Below are positions 19,026 to 27,393 of a stretch of DNA of 64,000 bases, one piece after another. Position 1 is the stretch's first letter, and each line of letters begins with the position of its first letter. Both the position numbers and the translations under genes were made by a program. The notes under the pieces are model-generated. The model was not told where the DNA came from. It searched no databases and saw only the letters and a program-made list of their open reading frames with translations. The DNA comes from Oscillatoria sp. CS-180. Its GTDB lineage: Bacteria > Cyanobacteriota > Cyanobacteriia > Phormidesmidales > Phormidesmidaceae. Location of the stretch: positions 1-64,000 of the forward strand of contig NZ_JAQMUB010000029.1 of the NCBI RefSeq assembly GCF_028330965.1. The letters are read 5' to 3'.

Positions 19026-19372
19026 CAAATCAACTCTCCCCCCAGCCTTTCATTTTCTGACTACGTAGAGCAAACCTCAGCGCTGTCCCGACTCTACGCC
19101 GTGAAAGATTGCAATGTTATGACTCGAAATTCGATATCCCTAGTATCCTTATCGGAAAATCCTTTTAATCTCTTTCAGCATGACGATATGCCGTTCTTGA
19201 TGGCCTCAAACTTTAGACAGCGCCGCCGCAAACAGCATACCTACAATTGGCTTAGACAGCTTAGAGAGGGAGACCTTAACCTATTTTCCTTACAAATGGG
19301 TGACGGGTTCTTAGGGAAGTATCGTATGACAACCACAAGGCCTTTAGGGCTGCTGGTGAGGAGAAATTGAAC
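19026..19372. other. Divergent promoter region
   Basis: This 347-bp gap lies between the starts of the secreted protein and the large fusion gene, and it must hold both promoters. A good ribosome binding site, GAGGAG at 19358-19363, precedes the ATG at 19373. An 89-codon frame at 19101-19370 is open but has no family features and starts far from a binding site. Confidence 0.45.
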
Positions 19373-22300
19373 ATGGTCAAGGCACGGAATCGCTCATTAT
19401 TCGTTCTATTGCTGACGGTTGCCTGTCTAGCACCTCCTCTGATGGCAGCAAATCCCCAAGAGGATCGATTGTTGGCACAAGTGGACCCTGACAATCCAGA
19501 TGCTGTTGAGGCACCAACTCAAGACGCCGTTGAGGAACCCGCTCCAGAATCACCAGCTGAAACGGCTCCCCAGGAAGAGGTTTTGCCCCTTCCTGAGACA
19601 ACGCCCCCTGAGCTATCGCCAACCTTTGAGTTACCCAATGAACTCCCTGATGGGACAACCGTAAGCATCACCGGATCATCCAGTATGGAGGTGATCACAC
19701 GCAGTTTAATCCAGCAGTTTCAGCAGGCTTATCCTAATGCCGATGTAACGTTTACCGAGCAATCTTCCGAGGCCGCATTGGCAGACCTACAAACCGGCTC
19801 TGCTGAGCTGGTCGCTACGGGGCGCTCTCTGACAGATGAGCAACTGGCTCAGGGTCTTACGGAAGTTGATGTCAGTCGGGAAAAAATTGCGGTCATTGTG
19901 GGGGCGAGTAATCCCTATGAAGGACAGCTGGAAGCCGACGATTTTGTCCGAATTTTTCGAGGCGAAATTACGAACTGGAGTGAGTTGGGAGGGCCAGACG
20001 TGCCCATTCGCTTCATTGATCGTCCAGAAACGAGTGACACCCGTGCAGCTTTGGGCGATTACGAAATTTTTGGAGGGGACCTGACAACCGGCGAGAATAT
20101 CGAACAGGCACCCAGTGATAGCACTTCTGAGATAGTCGAGGCTTTGGGAGACAACGGCATCAGCTACGCGATCGCCAGCCAAGTCATCAATCAAGACAAC
20201 GTCCGGGTGCTGTCAATGCACAACACGCTGCCTGACGATCCTCGCTATCCCTATTCTCAACCCCGCAACTACATCTATCAGTCAACTGAAACGCTGCCGG
20301 TAGGGGTAGAAGCCTTTCTGGCTTTTGCGACTAATGCCCAGGGACAAGAGGCCGTAGCTCAGGCGAAGGCAGCCGAAGCTGCCGATGTTGCCGCTGCTGA
20401 TCTGCCCGATACTGTCTCTGTGGTTCGCCCTGATGGCCAGGGATTCGTAACGGGCGATCGCACAGGCAATCTCAACTTTTGGAGTGCCGATGGCACTGCG
20501 GCTGGCGACCCTGTTTCTGCTCACACTGGACCTGTCACAGCGCTAGCTGTCAGCTCTGATGGAAGACGCCTCATTAGCGGCGGTGCAGACGGCACGATTC
20601 GGCTATGGGATAGCACAGACAATGCCATTGGCGATCCTATCAATGGTGGCAATGGTCCTATCACCAGTCTGATTGCCCAGCCTGACGGCAGTTTTATCAG
20701 CGCCAGTGCGGATGGGACCCTGCAGCGCTGGGACGAAATGGGCAATACAGAGGGGGAACCGATCACTGGGCATGAAGATGCCGTGCGAGATATGGCACTC
20801 ACTGCCGATGACGCAACCCTCATCACAGCCTCCAAAGACGGCACAATTCGCCGCTGGAATGTGGCAGACGGATCTGCTACGGGAGAACCTTTGACAGGAC
20901 ATCAGGGAGCAGTACAAGCACTGGCAGTTAAGCCTGATGGTACCTTCTTCTCGGGCGGTGCAGATGCTACAGTCCGCCGTTGGGATTCTGCGGGAACCCA
21001 GATAGGAGAGCCAGTCCAAGTTGCAGGTCCAGTGAATGCGATCGCGGCGAATGCAGACGGCACTAACATTGCAGTTGGCGATGAAACAGGAACCCTACAG
21101 CTGCTCTCTGGTGAGGGAGTGCCCGTAGGTCAAGCCATTACAGATGTCGGTGCGCCTATTGACGACTTAGCGTTTACCCCCGATGGTCAGCTCATCGTGA
21201 GCGCTGGGGAGACGCCACAAATTCGAGATAGTGGGGGACAACTCATCGCGACGCCCACGTCGGAAGCTGAAAGTGACACAGAAGCTGATGGCATCGAATC
21301 TGTCTTGCTAGACCTTTGGCAGCGCGTTAGCCAACAACCGCTTCGGTTTTTGTGGATTATCCCAGTTCTCGTTTTAGGATTATTGCTCTTGCAGTTGCTG
21401 CGGAATTTTCAGCAAGACGAAGAAGATTTGGACGAGGAAGAAGCGGTTGATGTGCCGCCTGAAGGACGGTTTGATCCGGTTCCTAGTACCGAAAGTCAAG
21501 AGTTCGGCTTGACTAGTCCAGACGCTGACGATGAGGCTGTCACAGGCTTCATTTCAGATGATGTCGCTGTTCCACTTGACTCCTCGTTGACGAAAGCTAA
21601 GCAAACTTTGGCAGAGGGGATCAGCCTGGGCAGTGCCGGACGCCACCAAGAGTCACTAGACCGATTCAATAAGGCAATTGAACTAGCTGATATGGAGCGA
21701 TTGAAAGCAGCAGCAGCAGGGGCCTCTCTAGTAGGGGCCGGAGTCGTGATTGCTAGGGGATTGGCGCGACGCGGCACGGCGCTCACTCATCTAGGCCGTT
21801 TAGAAGAGGGGTTGAAGAGTATCAACCGGGCCTTAGAAATGGATGCCAATGATGTTGCTGCCTGGATTGGTAAAGGAAATGTCTTGACCGAATTGGGGCA
21901 ATTTGATGAAGCTGTATTTTCTTTTGATAAGGCGATCGAGTTAAATCCCAACATTGCCGCTGCTTGGCAAGGAAAAGGAATTGCCCTTCAAAAGATAGGC
22001 AGAGATACAGAAGCCCGGCGTTGCTTAGCTAAAGCCGATGCTTTGGGGGGCATTGACGACGACATTCCAATGAATTTAGAAACGCCAGTGAGTGCGCCTG
22101 TGCCCATTACTCAACAGCCAGACAATGACATTACACCAACCCCCGTTGTCCCTCAGCCAACGCCCGATGTCTCACCGTCAAACACTGATTTTTCCGCTGA
22201 TTCGGGTTTATCTGATTTCGATGAGTCTGACTTTATGACGTCACCAGTGGACTTTACAGGCGATGATTTTACGAGCGCTGATTTCGCAGACGACGACTTC

Positions 22301-23095
22301 ACGAATAGCGAAGAACAAGCGTTTGTGTCCTCAGCGGGCGATCGCGGCATGGAAGCCGACTACTCTAGCGATTCAGAGACCTCTCCTAATCAACCTCGAA
22401 TTGTGCCTGATTCACCGGATGAGGTGGAAACAATTGGCATCATCACTCCACAACCGCAACCCCCGGTCGACTCAGATACTGAGTTACCGTCTGATTTGTT
22501 AGCTGCCGTTGAAGATTTGCCAACCTATTCAGAACAGGAAATACCTGCAAGATCTGGGCCGGAGAATGATGCCGTTCAAGCTCCAGCCTCATTCTCAGAC
22601 TATGGACAGACAGAAGATACCGATATCCCTGCGGAGGTGCGAGAGACCCTAGAATATCTGCCATCAGAACCAGACACTCCAGATCCGAATGCTCCGATGA
22701 CAGAGCCAATTCCAGTCCCCCCTGATGTTGAAGCCATTTTGGCTGGAGAGTCGGAGATTCCCAGTACGGAAGAGACTCCCACGGCTATAAATGATCCAAT
22801 GGCCGCTTTCCTTGGGAATGATCCGACGACCTCCATGAGACCTACTGCTCGACCGTCGGCAGACATTGAAAATCCTGAGGAATCGCCAGAACCCCCTTCG
22901 GTATCGATTCCCGAAGCCGCTGTGGAACCTGATCCACCAGAAGAAATGACCGACCCAGCGTTGGAAGGATTACCTCCAGAAGTTATAGAAGCTCTTAAAG
23001 GAATTCCAGAAGATTCGCCTGATAGCTTTGGGTTTTCAGGAGGTTCGTCAACACCGCCACCGCCACCCAATAACCCTCGGTTGAGGGATTCTTAG
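19373..23095 (+). CDS. Fusion of PstS-like binding domain, seven-bladed WD40 propeller, membrane helix, TPRs and acidic tail
   Basis: The protein is 1240 residues. A signal peptide (SLFVLLLTVACLAPPLMAA) is followed by a Pro/Glu-rich spacer. Next is a PstS-type solute-binding domain at about 95-335 (VSITGSSSMEVITRS, LVATGRSLTDEQL, FVRIFRGEITNW). Then come seven WD40 repeats at about 345-625 (GGADGTIRLWD, ASKDGTIRRWN and others), which is a full propeller. One membrane helix follows (about 660-680, FLWIIPVLVLGLLLLQLL), then a TPR block at about 740-900 (AWIGKGNVLTELGQFDEAV), and about 340 residues of acidic, proline-rich tail. Topology suggests the binding domain and propeller lie outside and the TPRs and tail inside, as in a receptor. 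The ligand may be phosphate or another oxyanion, but this is inference. GAGGAG 10 bases upstream fixes the ATG; a TTG two codons earlier is not needed. Confidence 0.88.
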   Translation: MVKARNRSLFVLLLTVACLAPPLMAANPQEDRLLAQVDPDNPDAVEAPTQDAVEEPAPESPAETAPQEEVLPLPETTPPELSPTFELPNELPDGTTVSITGSSSMEVITRSLIQQFQQAYPNADVTFTEQSSEAALADLQTGSAELVATGRSLTDEQLAQGLTEVDVSREKIAVIVGASNPYEGQLEADDFVRIFRGEITNWSELGGPDVPIRFIDRPETSDTRAALGDYEIFGGDLTTGENIEQAPSDSTSEIVEALGDNGISYAIASQVINQDNVRVLSMHNTLPDDPRYPYSQPRNYIYQSTETLPVGVEAFLAFATNAQGQEAVAQAKAAEAADVAAADLPDTVSVVRPDGQGFVTGDRTGNLNFWSADGTAAGDPVSAHTGPVTALAVSSDGRRLISGGADGTIRLWDSTDNAIGDPINGGNGPITSLIAQPDGSFISASADGTLQRWDEMGNTEGEPITGHEDAVRDMALTADDATLITASKDGTIRRWNVADGSATGEPLTGHQGAVQALAVKPDGTFFSGGADATVRRWDSAGTQIGEPVQVAGPVNAIAANADGTNIAVGDETGTLQLLSGEGVPVGQAITDVGAPIDDLAFTPDGQLIVSAGETPQIRDSGGQLIATPTSEAESDTEADGIESVLLDLWQRVSQQPLRFLWIIPVLVLGLLLLQLLRNFQQDEEDLDEEEAVDVPPEGRFDPVPSTESQEFGLTSPDADDEAVTGFISDDVAVPLDSSLTKAKQTLAEGISLGSAGRHQESLDRFNKAIELADMERLKAAAAGASLVGAGVVIARGLARRGTALTHLGRLEEGLKSINRALEMDANDVAAWIGKGNVLTELGQFDEAVFSFDKAIELNPNIAAAWQGKGIALQKIGRDTEARRCLAKADALGGIDDDIPMNLETPVSAPVPITQQPDNDITPTPVVPQPTPDVSPSNTDFSADSGLSDFDESDFMTSPVDFTGDDFTSADFADDDFTNSEEQAFVSSAGDRGMEADYSSDSETSPNQPRIVPDSPDEVETIGIITPQPQPPVDSDTELPSDLLAAVEDLPTYSEQEIPARSGPENDAVQAPASFSDYGQTEDTDIPAEVRETLEYLPSEPDTPDPNAPMTEPIPVPPDVEAILAGESEIPSTEETPTAINDPMAAFLGNDPTTSMRPTARPSADIENPEESPEPPSVSIPEAAVEPDPPEEMTDPALEGLPPEVIEALKGIPEDSPDSFGFSGGSSTPPPPPNNPRLRDS

Positions 23096-23118
23096 CCTAG
23101 TTAGGATTTGTGTAGAAT

Positions 23119-23178
23119 ACAGCTTGAGTCATTAAGGCTAGTGCACCCAATCGCATCCGAATGCTGATCGTGTACTGG
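23119..23178 (+). repeat. Dispersed repeat family 1, copy B (5' half)
   Basis: AAGGCTAGTGCACCC followed by AATCGCATCCGAATGCTGA matches the left half of copies C and E. The 3' stem block is missing. It fills the gap between the convergent ends of the fusion gene and hpsJ. Confidence 0.55.
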
Positions 23179-23958
23179 CTAAGTGTTTCCCATACTCATG
23201 AGTCTGCGTAGGCCTTGCCAACCGATAGCAATATAAGCGATCGCCATCAACAAGCTACCAATCGCAACACGAATGGCTGACTTGAAGGCCCTTTGCCTGA
23301 TCTGCTGACGAGCATCTTCACGCCGAGTCCCAATTTCAGTCTCAATCTGCTCCCGAGCCTCTCCAGCCCGCTGTGTCAAAAACTCATCCAAGCCAGCAGG
23401 GTTATCTCTGAACTGCTCAATTTCGGCGGGTAGCTGTCCCGCCTGAATCGCTTGTTGCAAAAGTGCATCATCTTCAAACAGACGTTGTAATTGACTCTGC
23501 TGCTGCGACAGTTCACCACTTAGACGCTGCTCCAACTGACTGGAAGCCTCCGTAGCCTCTCGTTCAACCTGGGCAAGTTCCCCTTGGGCCGCAGTTCGGA
23601 CATTGTTGACGTGAAGGAAAGGCAGTATTAAAAAAAGAAGACCTAAAATACTGGCGATTAAACACGTCCAGAATCTTAAATCCGCGAGTAGGCTAGTCGG
23701 TCTTCCCCCTTTTCCTGAGCTGCGGTCGACCCAAAAGCCCGTCAACAATAGAGCAATACCGACTAGCGGTACAATACCCCGATCAACGATCTGCGTAAAC
23801 GTCCTCAACTGCCAATCCGTATTTAAGAAGTCAGGCGGTATTAATAGGATCAAGAAATCCAGTAAAACAGACAAAATGGTCACAACGCCCACTAGCTTTA
23901 ATGCCGTTGCAGCTAGTGGAGAAACCGCAGAATTTGCAAAAGGTTTTTCAGCAGTCAT
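23179..23958 (-). CDS. hpsJ: HpsJ-family membrane protein
   Basis: The protein is 259 residues with four hydrophobic segments: about 18-42 (ALKLVGVVTILSVLLDFLIL), 58-76, 91-112 and 228-247. A long Gln/Glu-rich coiled coil lies between the third and fourth (SSQLEQRLSGELSQQQSQL), followed by RAGEAREQIETEIGTRRED. This layout matches the HpsJ family, which in filamentous cyanobacteria is needed for hormogonium polysaccharide secretion and gliding motility. The assignment is from overall architecture and remembered family sequence, so it is moderately sure. The gene is alone, flanked on both sides by copies of repeat family 1 in the same orientation. Confidence 0.7.
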   Translation of the reverse strand: MTAEKPFANSAVSPLAATALKLVGVVTILSVLLDFLILLIPPDFLNTDWQLRTFTQIVDRGIVPLVGIALLLTGFWVDRSSGKGGRPTSLLADLRFWTCLIASILGLLFLILPFLHVNNVRTAAQGELAQVEREATEASSQLEQRLSGELSQQQSQLQRLFEDDALLQQAIQAGQLPAEIEQFRDNPAGLDEFLTQRAGEAREQIETEIGTRREDARQQIRQRAFKSAIRVAIGSLLMAIAYIAIGWQGLRRLMSMGNT

Positions 23959-24079
23959 AGATTTCGATGAGGCTAGGATTTGGTCATAGTCTGCCCCTAA
24001 ACGCTTAGCGACAGACAGTCAGGATGGCACAAAAGCGCAAACACACGTTAATGCCCTAGAGCTTGGCATGCCCAAGATG

Positions 24080-24182
24080 TAGCTTTAGCCATCTAGGCTT
24101 GTGCACTCAATGGCATCCAGGTGCTTAGCACATCGCCAAATGGCTCGTCGTCTTGTTCTCATGGAATTGGCGACGGCTATAT
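24080..24182 (+). repeat. Dispersed repeat family 1, copy C (complete)
   Basis: About 103 bp in the 352-bp gap between hpsJ and the flavin/heme-binding gene. The left end is TAGCTTTAGCCATCTAGGCT, the middle is GGCATCCAGGTGCTTAG, and the right end is GCGACGGCTATAT. The ends TAGCCATC and GACGGCTA form an imperfect inverted repeat. The rest of the gap (23959-24079, 24183-24310) shows no gene. Confidence 0.7.
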
Positions 24183-24310
24183 CTTATGGCAAAAGACAGT
24201 CTCTCAAACCTACACCCCTAATGCATATCCATCGGAATTCATAGAAAAACTTCAACTCTTGGGGTAGATGCATTGAGACTTGCCAGCAATAGTTTTTGCG
24301 GCAACGCTGA

Positions 24311-24799
24311 TTAATTCTCAGTCGGCATCAGTCGATCTAGGTTAGTGGGATCAACTTCATAAGCTGCTCCAAATCCCACCACAAATCGCCCTGCTTGGGG
24401 AGTCAGTTTAAAGATCTGAAAGTCGGGCAGCTGACGCAGCATGTCGATGAGATTGCCAAAGCGCAGTTTGAACTTATCTGCCCAAGTTGTCCACTGAGGA
24501 TCATGACGTTCTATCAGTTCTGCTGAGCAGTCATACATCAATCGCTGACGAGCGAAAACCTGCTTAGCTTGGCTCTCATCTTCAATAAACAAAATTCCGG
24601 CCTTGGGGGTTGTTTGAAGATTTTGAGTATGACTTGAAAGCCCACTAACAAAGATAAAAACCGTGCGATCGCGCTCCATCACAAAGGGGGTGTAGCTAGC
24701 TTGAGGCTGACCTTCAGAGCTGATCGTGCTCAGCATTAAACTTTGAACACGGTTGGGAAAATCGACGTATGCAGATTGAACCTCAGTAAAACTAGCCAT
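24311..24799 (-). CDS. HugZ-like pyridoxamine 5'-phosphate oxidase family protein
   Basis: The protein is 162 residues and forms one split-barrel FMN-binding-type domain. Visible features are LMLSTISSEGQPQASYTPF (beta strands of the barrel), VFIFVSGLSSHTQNL, KAGILFIEDE and the C-terminal GRFVVGFGAAYEVDP. The last element is typical of HugZ-type heme-degrading or heme-binding members rather than of PdxH. The reaction is not certain: heme utilisation, an F420/FMN-dependent redox step or plain heme binding are all possible. It is divergent from the SRPBCC gene with 26 bp between the starts, so the two share a promoter region. Confidence 0.8.
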   Translation of the reverse strand: MASFTEVQSAYVDFPNRVQSLMLSTISSEGQPQASYTPFVMERDRTVFIFVSGLSSHTQNLQTTPKAGILFIEDESQAKQVFARQRLMYDCSAELIERHDPQWTTWADKFKLRFGNLIDMLRQLPDFQIFKLTPQAGRFVVGFGAAYEVDPTNLDRLMPTEN

Positions 24800-24825
24800 A
24801 CAATAATTCGCTACAGTAACAACAG

Positions 24826-25392
24826 ATGTTTTCTTTCCTAGATTCTATGTCTCCTACGACCACTCTTAATCAGCTGACGAGTAGTCTGAGTGAAGCTGAA
24901 CAGCAACGTCTGCAACAGGGTGAAGTGGTGCTCATTGGAGAAGAAGGCATTTATGCTGTGCTATCTATCGTGACAGCTTCTTTAGAAACCGTCTGGAATG
25001 TTCTCACTGCTTACGAAGCATTTCCTGATTTTTTACCTTCGGTTGTTGCCTGCCGCATTCTAGAACGGCGAGAGAACCGTATCTTGGTTGAACGAAAGGA
25101 TCGTCGCAAAATTGGCTGGCTACCCATCAAAGTCAAAATCGTGACGGAAAATGTTGAAACCTTTCACGACCGAATTGACTATCGCATGGTTGAAGGAACG
25201 TTAGACCACATGCACGGCAACTGGCAACTTGTCCCATACGAAGGCATACAGGGACACACTGGTACTTTGCTGATGCAGAAGATTACAGCCAAAGCCAATA
25301 TGGGTCCCCTTCAGCCTTACTTCTACGAGGTTTTTGAAACTGGGCTGATCGAAACGATGACAGACCTACGAACTGAAATGGAGCAGCGATGA
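24826..25392 (+). CDS. SRPBCC (START-like) polyketide cyclase/dehydrase family protein
   Basis: The protein is 188 residues. A single helix-grip fold is indicated by LSIVTASLETVWNVLTAYE, FPDFLPSVVACRILERREN, the strand pairs around RIDYRMVEGTLDHM, and a long C-terminal helix (FYEVFETGLIETMTDLRTE). Members bind a hydrophobic ligand such as a lipid, quinone or pigment. The ligand cannot be predicted here. It resembles coenzyme Q-binding COQ10-like proteins found widely in cyanobacteria. ATG codons at 24826 and 24847 are both possible. Confidence 0.8.
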   Translation: MFSFLDSMSPTTTLNQLTSSLSEAEQQRLQQGEVVLIGEEGIYAVLSIVTASLETVWNVLTAYEAFPDFLPSVVACRILERRENRILVERKDRRKIGWLPIKVKIVTENVETFHDRIDYRMVEGTLDHMHGNWQLVPYEGIQGHTGTLLMQKITAKANMGPLQPYFYEVFETGLIETMTDLRTEMEQR

Positions 25393-25476
25393 TCGGTAGG
25401 TTGCTAGCTCACGAATCAATATGGCTCTGCTGAGCCGTCTCGATTTCTCAAACGTCTATTGAAGCTTTTCATCATT

Positions 25477-26175
25477 ATGTGTGGTCGGTTTGCTCAAACT
25501 CAATCAGGGGAGGCGATCGCTGAGGCTTTTCAACTCTCCGCAGTACCTGAACTGGTCCCGCGCTACAATATTGCGCCCAGTCAGGGCATTTCCGTTGTAA
25601 CTCAATCTCGAAAGACGGGCGATCGCGACCACCATGAAAAGAAATGGGGCTTGATCCCTCGATGGAGCAAAGATTCAAAGATTGGGCAGAAACTCATCAA
25701 CGCCCGTTCTGAAACTGCCGCCGAAAAGCCATCATTTCGCAATGCCTTTCAGAAACGGCGGTGCCTGATTGTGACTGACGGCTTCTATGAATGGCAAAAA
25801 ATAGAGGGTCGGACTAAGCAGCCCTACTTGATTCGTCTCAAGTCGCGATCTCCGTTTGCCTTTGCCGGACTCTGGGAGCGGTGGCAAAATCCTCAATCAG
25901 AAGAAGAGGTCTTTTCCTGCACTATTCTGACCACAGCGGCTAATGACGCAATGACGTCGATTCATCACAGAATGCCCGTCATTCTCGCTCCTGAAGCTTA
26001 TGACACTTGGCTAGATACGACGTTCTACAATCCCGGCGTGATGCAGGATTTATTAGGCCCGTTCGACGCTTCAGCAATAGAAACAACGCCCATTAGCAAC
26101 GCCGTCAATAATCCTAGAAACGATAGTGCCTCAGTGCAGGAGCCGGTTGAACTAGCTTCCGCACTAGACACCTAA
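25477..26175 (+). CDS. SOS response-associated peptidase (YedK/HMCES family)
   Basis: The protein is 232 residues from the ATG at 25477. Members form a covalent thiazolidine bond between Cys2 and abasic sites in single-stranded DNA, shielding replication forks. The family requires Met1-Cys2, and MCGRF is seen only with this start, so a frame that begins six codons earlier is rejected. Other conserved parts are RYNIAPSQ, INARSETAAEKPSF, TDGFYEW with the active-site Glu, and SIHHRMPVI with the catalytic His. The length is normal. It follows the SRPBCC gene in the same direction after 84 bp. Confidence 0.95.
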   Translation: MCGRFAQTQSGEAIAEAFQLSAVPELVPRYNIAPSQGISVVTQSRKTGDRDHHEKKWGLIPRWSKDSKIGQKLINARSETAAEKPSFRNAFQKRRCLIVTDGFYEWQKIEGRTKQPYLIRLKSRSPFAFAGLWERWQNPQSEEEVFSCTILTTAANDAMTSIHHRMPVILAPEAYDTWLDTTFYNPGVMQDLLGPFDASAIETTPISNAVNNPRNDSASVQEPVELASALDT

Positions 26176-26354
26176 GGACGAAAGAATCAGCTGAATCAGA
26201 AAACGATCCATTAGCAAACTTTGGATAGCCTACTCTTGCTAGCTCAGAACCACGTCTGTTGTCGACCACCTCAGGTGGCTCAAAAAATACTTCAGGACTA
26301 ATGCCTGAAAACGACTATGAGCCTTTCATAGAACCTGTGCTGCCGAGAGCCATC

Positions 26355-26454
26355 GTAGCCGTCACTAGTTCTTTCGAAAAGACGGCGAGCCATCTAGCTA
26401 TCGCGTTAAGCACCCGCGCATGCGACGAGGTACACCAGCCTAAACGGCGAAAGC
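26355..26454 (-). repeat. Dispersed repeat family 1, copy D (inverted)
   Basis: Read on the minus strand it gives TTTAGGCTGGTGTACCTCGT, then CGCATGCGCGGGTGCTTAA, then GGCTCGCCGTC, an 18-base loop and GACGGCTA. The stem GCCGTC/GACGGC is perfect. It lies between the YedK-like and RRM genes, directly behind the RRM stop. Confidence 0.65.
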
Positions 26455-26458
26455 TAGG

Positions 26459-26776
26459 CTAGAGGGGATTGCTTGTAAAATTAGAGCGATCGCTGTTGTC
26501 GCGTCGACCGCCGCCACCTTCGTTACGAGGACGAGCTTTATTCACGCGCAGCTCACGTCCTAGCCACTCAGCGCCATCTAGCTCCGAGATAGCAGCATCT
26601 TCCTGAGCCTCTTCTAGCATCTCGACGAAAGCAAAACCACGTTTACGGCCCGTTTCTCGGTCGGTTGGTAGGCTAATACGCTTTACCTCACCATACTCGG
26701 CAAACACGTCACGCAGGTCGTCCTCTGTCGCCTGAAACGACAAATTACCAACGTAGATAGTCACAATATTCTCCAA
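26459..26776 (-). CDS. RNA-binding protein of the cyanobacterial Rbp (RRM) family
   Basis: The protein is 105 residues: one RRM (residues 4-85) plus a short Gly/Arg-rich tail. RNP2 is IYVGNLSF and RNP1 is KRGFAFVEM, both with the aromatic residues needed to stack on RNA. The ribonucleoprotein layout and tail match the cold-inducible RbpA-type proteins of cyanobacteria, which act as RNA chaperones or affect mRNA localisation. It is monocistronic, preceded by a long AT-rich upstream region that could give a cold-responsive leader. Repeat copy D begins four bases after its stop. Confidence 0.93.
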   Translation of the reverse strand: MENIVTIYVGNLSFQATEDDLRDVFAEYGEVKRISLPTDRETGRKRGFAFVEMLEEAQEDAAISELDGAEWLGRELRVNKARPRNEGGGGRRDNSDRSNFTSNPL

Positions 26777-27393
26777 ACAAACCTAATCAAAACAGTACCT
26801 AGAAGAGCCAAGGATAAATCTTAGAATTTTCTGGGCTTGAGCCTCTAAGTATTTTGATGCGATCATAGCTGATTTGTTTTGAATTCTTAGTAGTCCATCT
26901 CACATGTCTTGCTTTTGTAGAAAAATCACCCCGATCAAACCCTATTTGCTGATCGACCTAATCCCTAAAACACTGCGACCACAGTGATTTCACGGCACTT
27001 ACGGAAATGTTTATTTTTGCAAAGATCACGACTTAATACGCAGTATTAATGCCTCAAGGCAGCAATAACTCTCTAAATTTGTCAGGAAAGCTCAATAATT
27101 TCAAGCATTTAGAACTCAACCGAAGTTTATCTGTATAGACATCGCTACTCATTTTTATCCATAGGGTTTTTATCCATGGGGTTTGAGCATTTAGTCAAAA
27201 GTTTGTTCGTTAGTTTTTATCTGCTCAACCCTAGACACTTCAGGACTTTGCCGTCACTCTGATTGTCGACTACTCTGCCGGGATACACACGTTCCTGTGC
27301 TCTCAGGCGAAATTCAAGGCTGTGGGCGCAAACCCCTATGGCACAATAACAAGTAATCAATCGACAAAGCCTGTACTGAGAGAGTTTCTGCTT
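26777..27393. other. Divergent upstream region of rbp and chlI with a 15-bp tandem repeat
   Basis: 617 bp without a supported gene. TTTTTATCCATAGGG (27152-27166) is followed immediately by TTTTTATCCATGGGG (27167-27181), a tandem duplication with one change. A GTG-initiated extension of chlI from 27322 is open but its 24 codons look unconserved. Confidence 0.5.

Noticed and set aside
19101-19370. 89-codon frame before the large fusion gene
   Set aside because: No domain, no signal and no ribosome binding site near its start; it overlaps the next start region. It is more likely promoter and leader.
22600-23070. 156-codon Gly/Ser-rich frame antisense to the tail of the fusion protein
   Set aside because: Mirror of the Pro/Glu/Asp-rich tail; no initiation signal.
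26259-26462. 67-codon frame between the YedK-like and RRM genes
   Set aside because: Runs through repeat family 1 copy D; no family or ribosome binding site.
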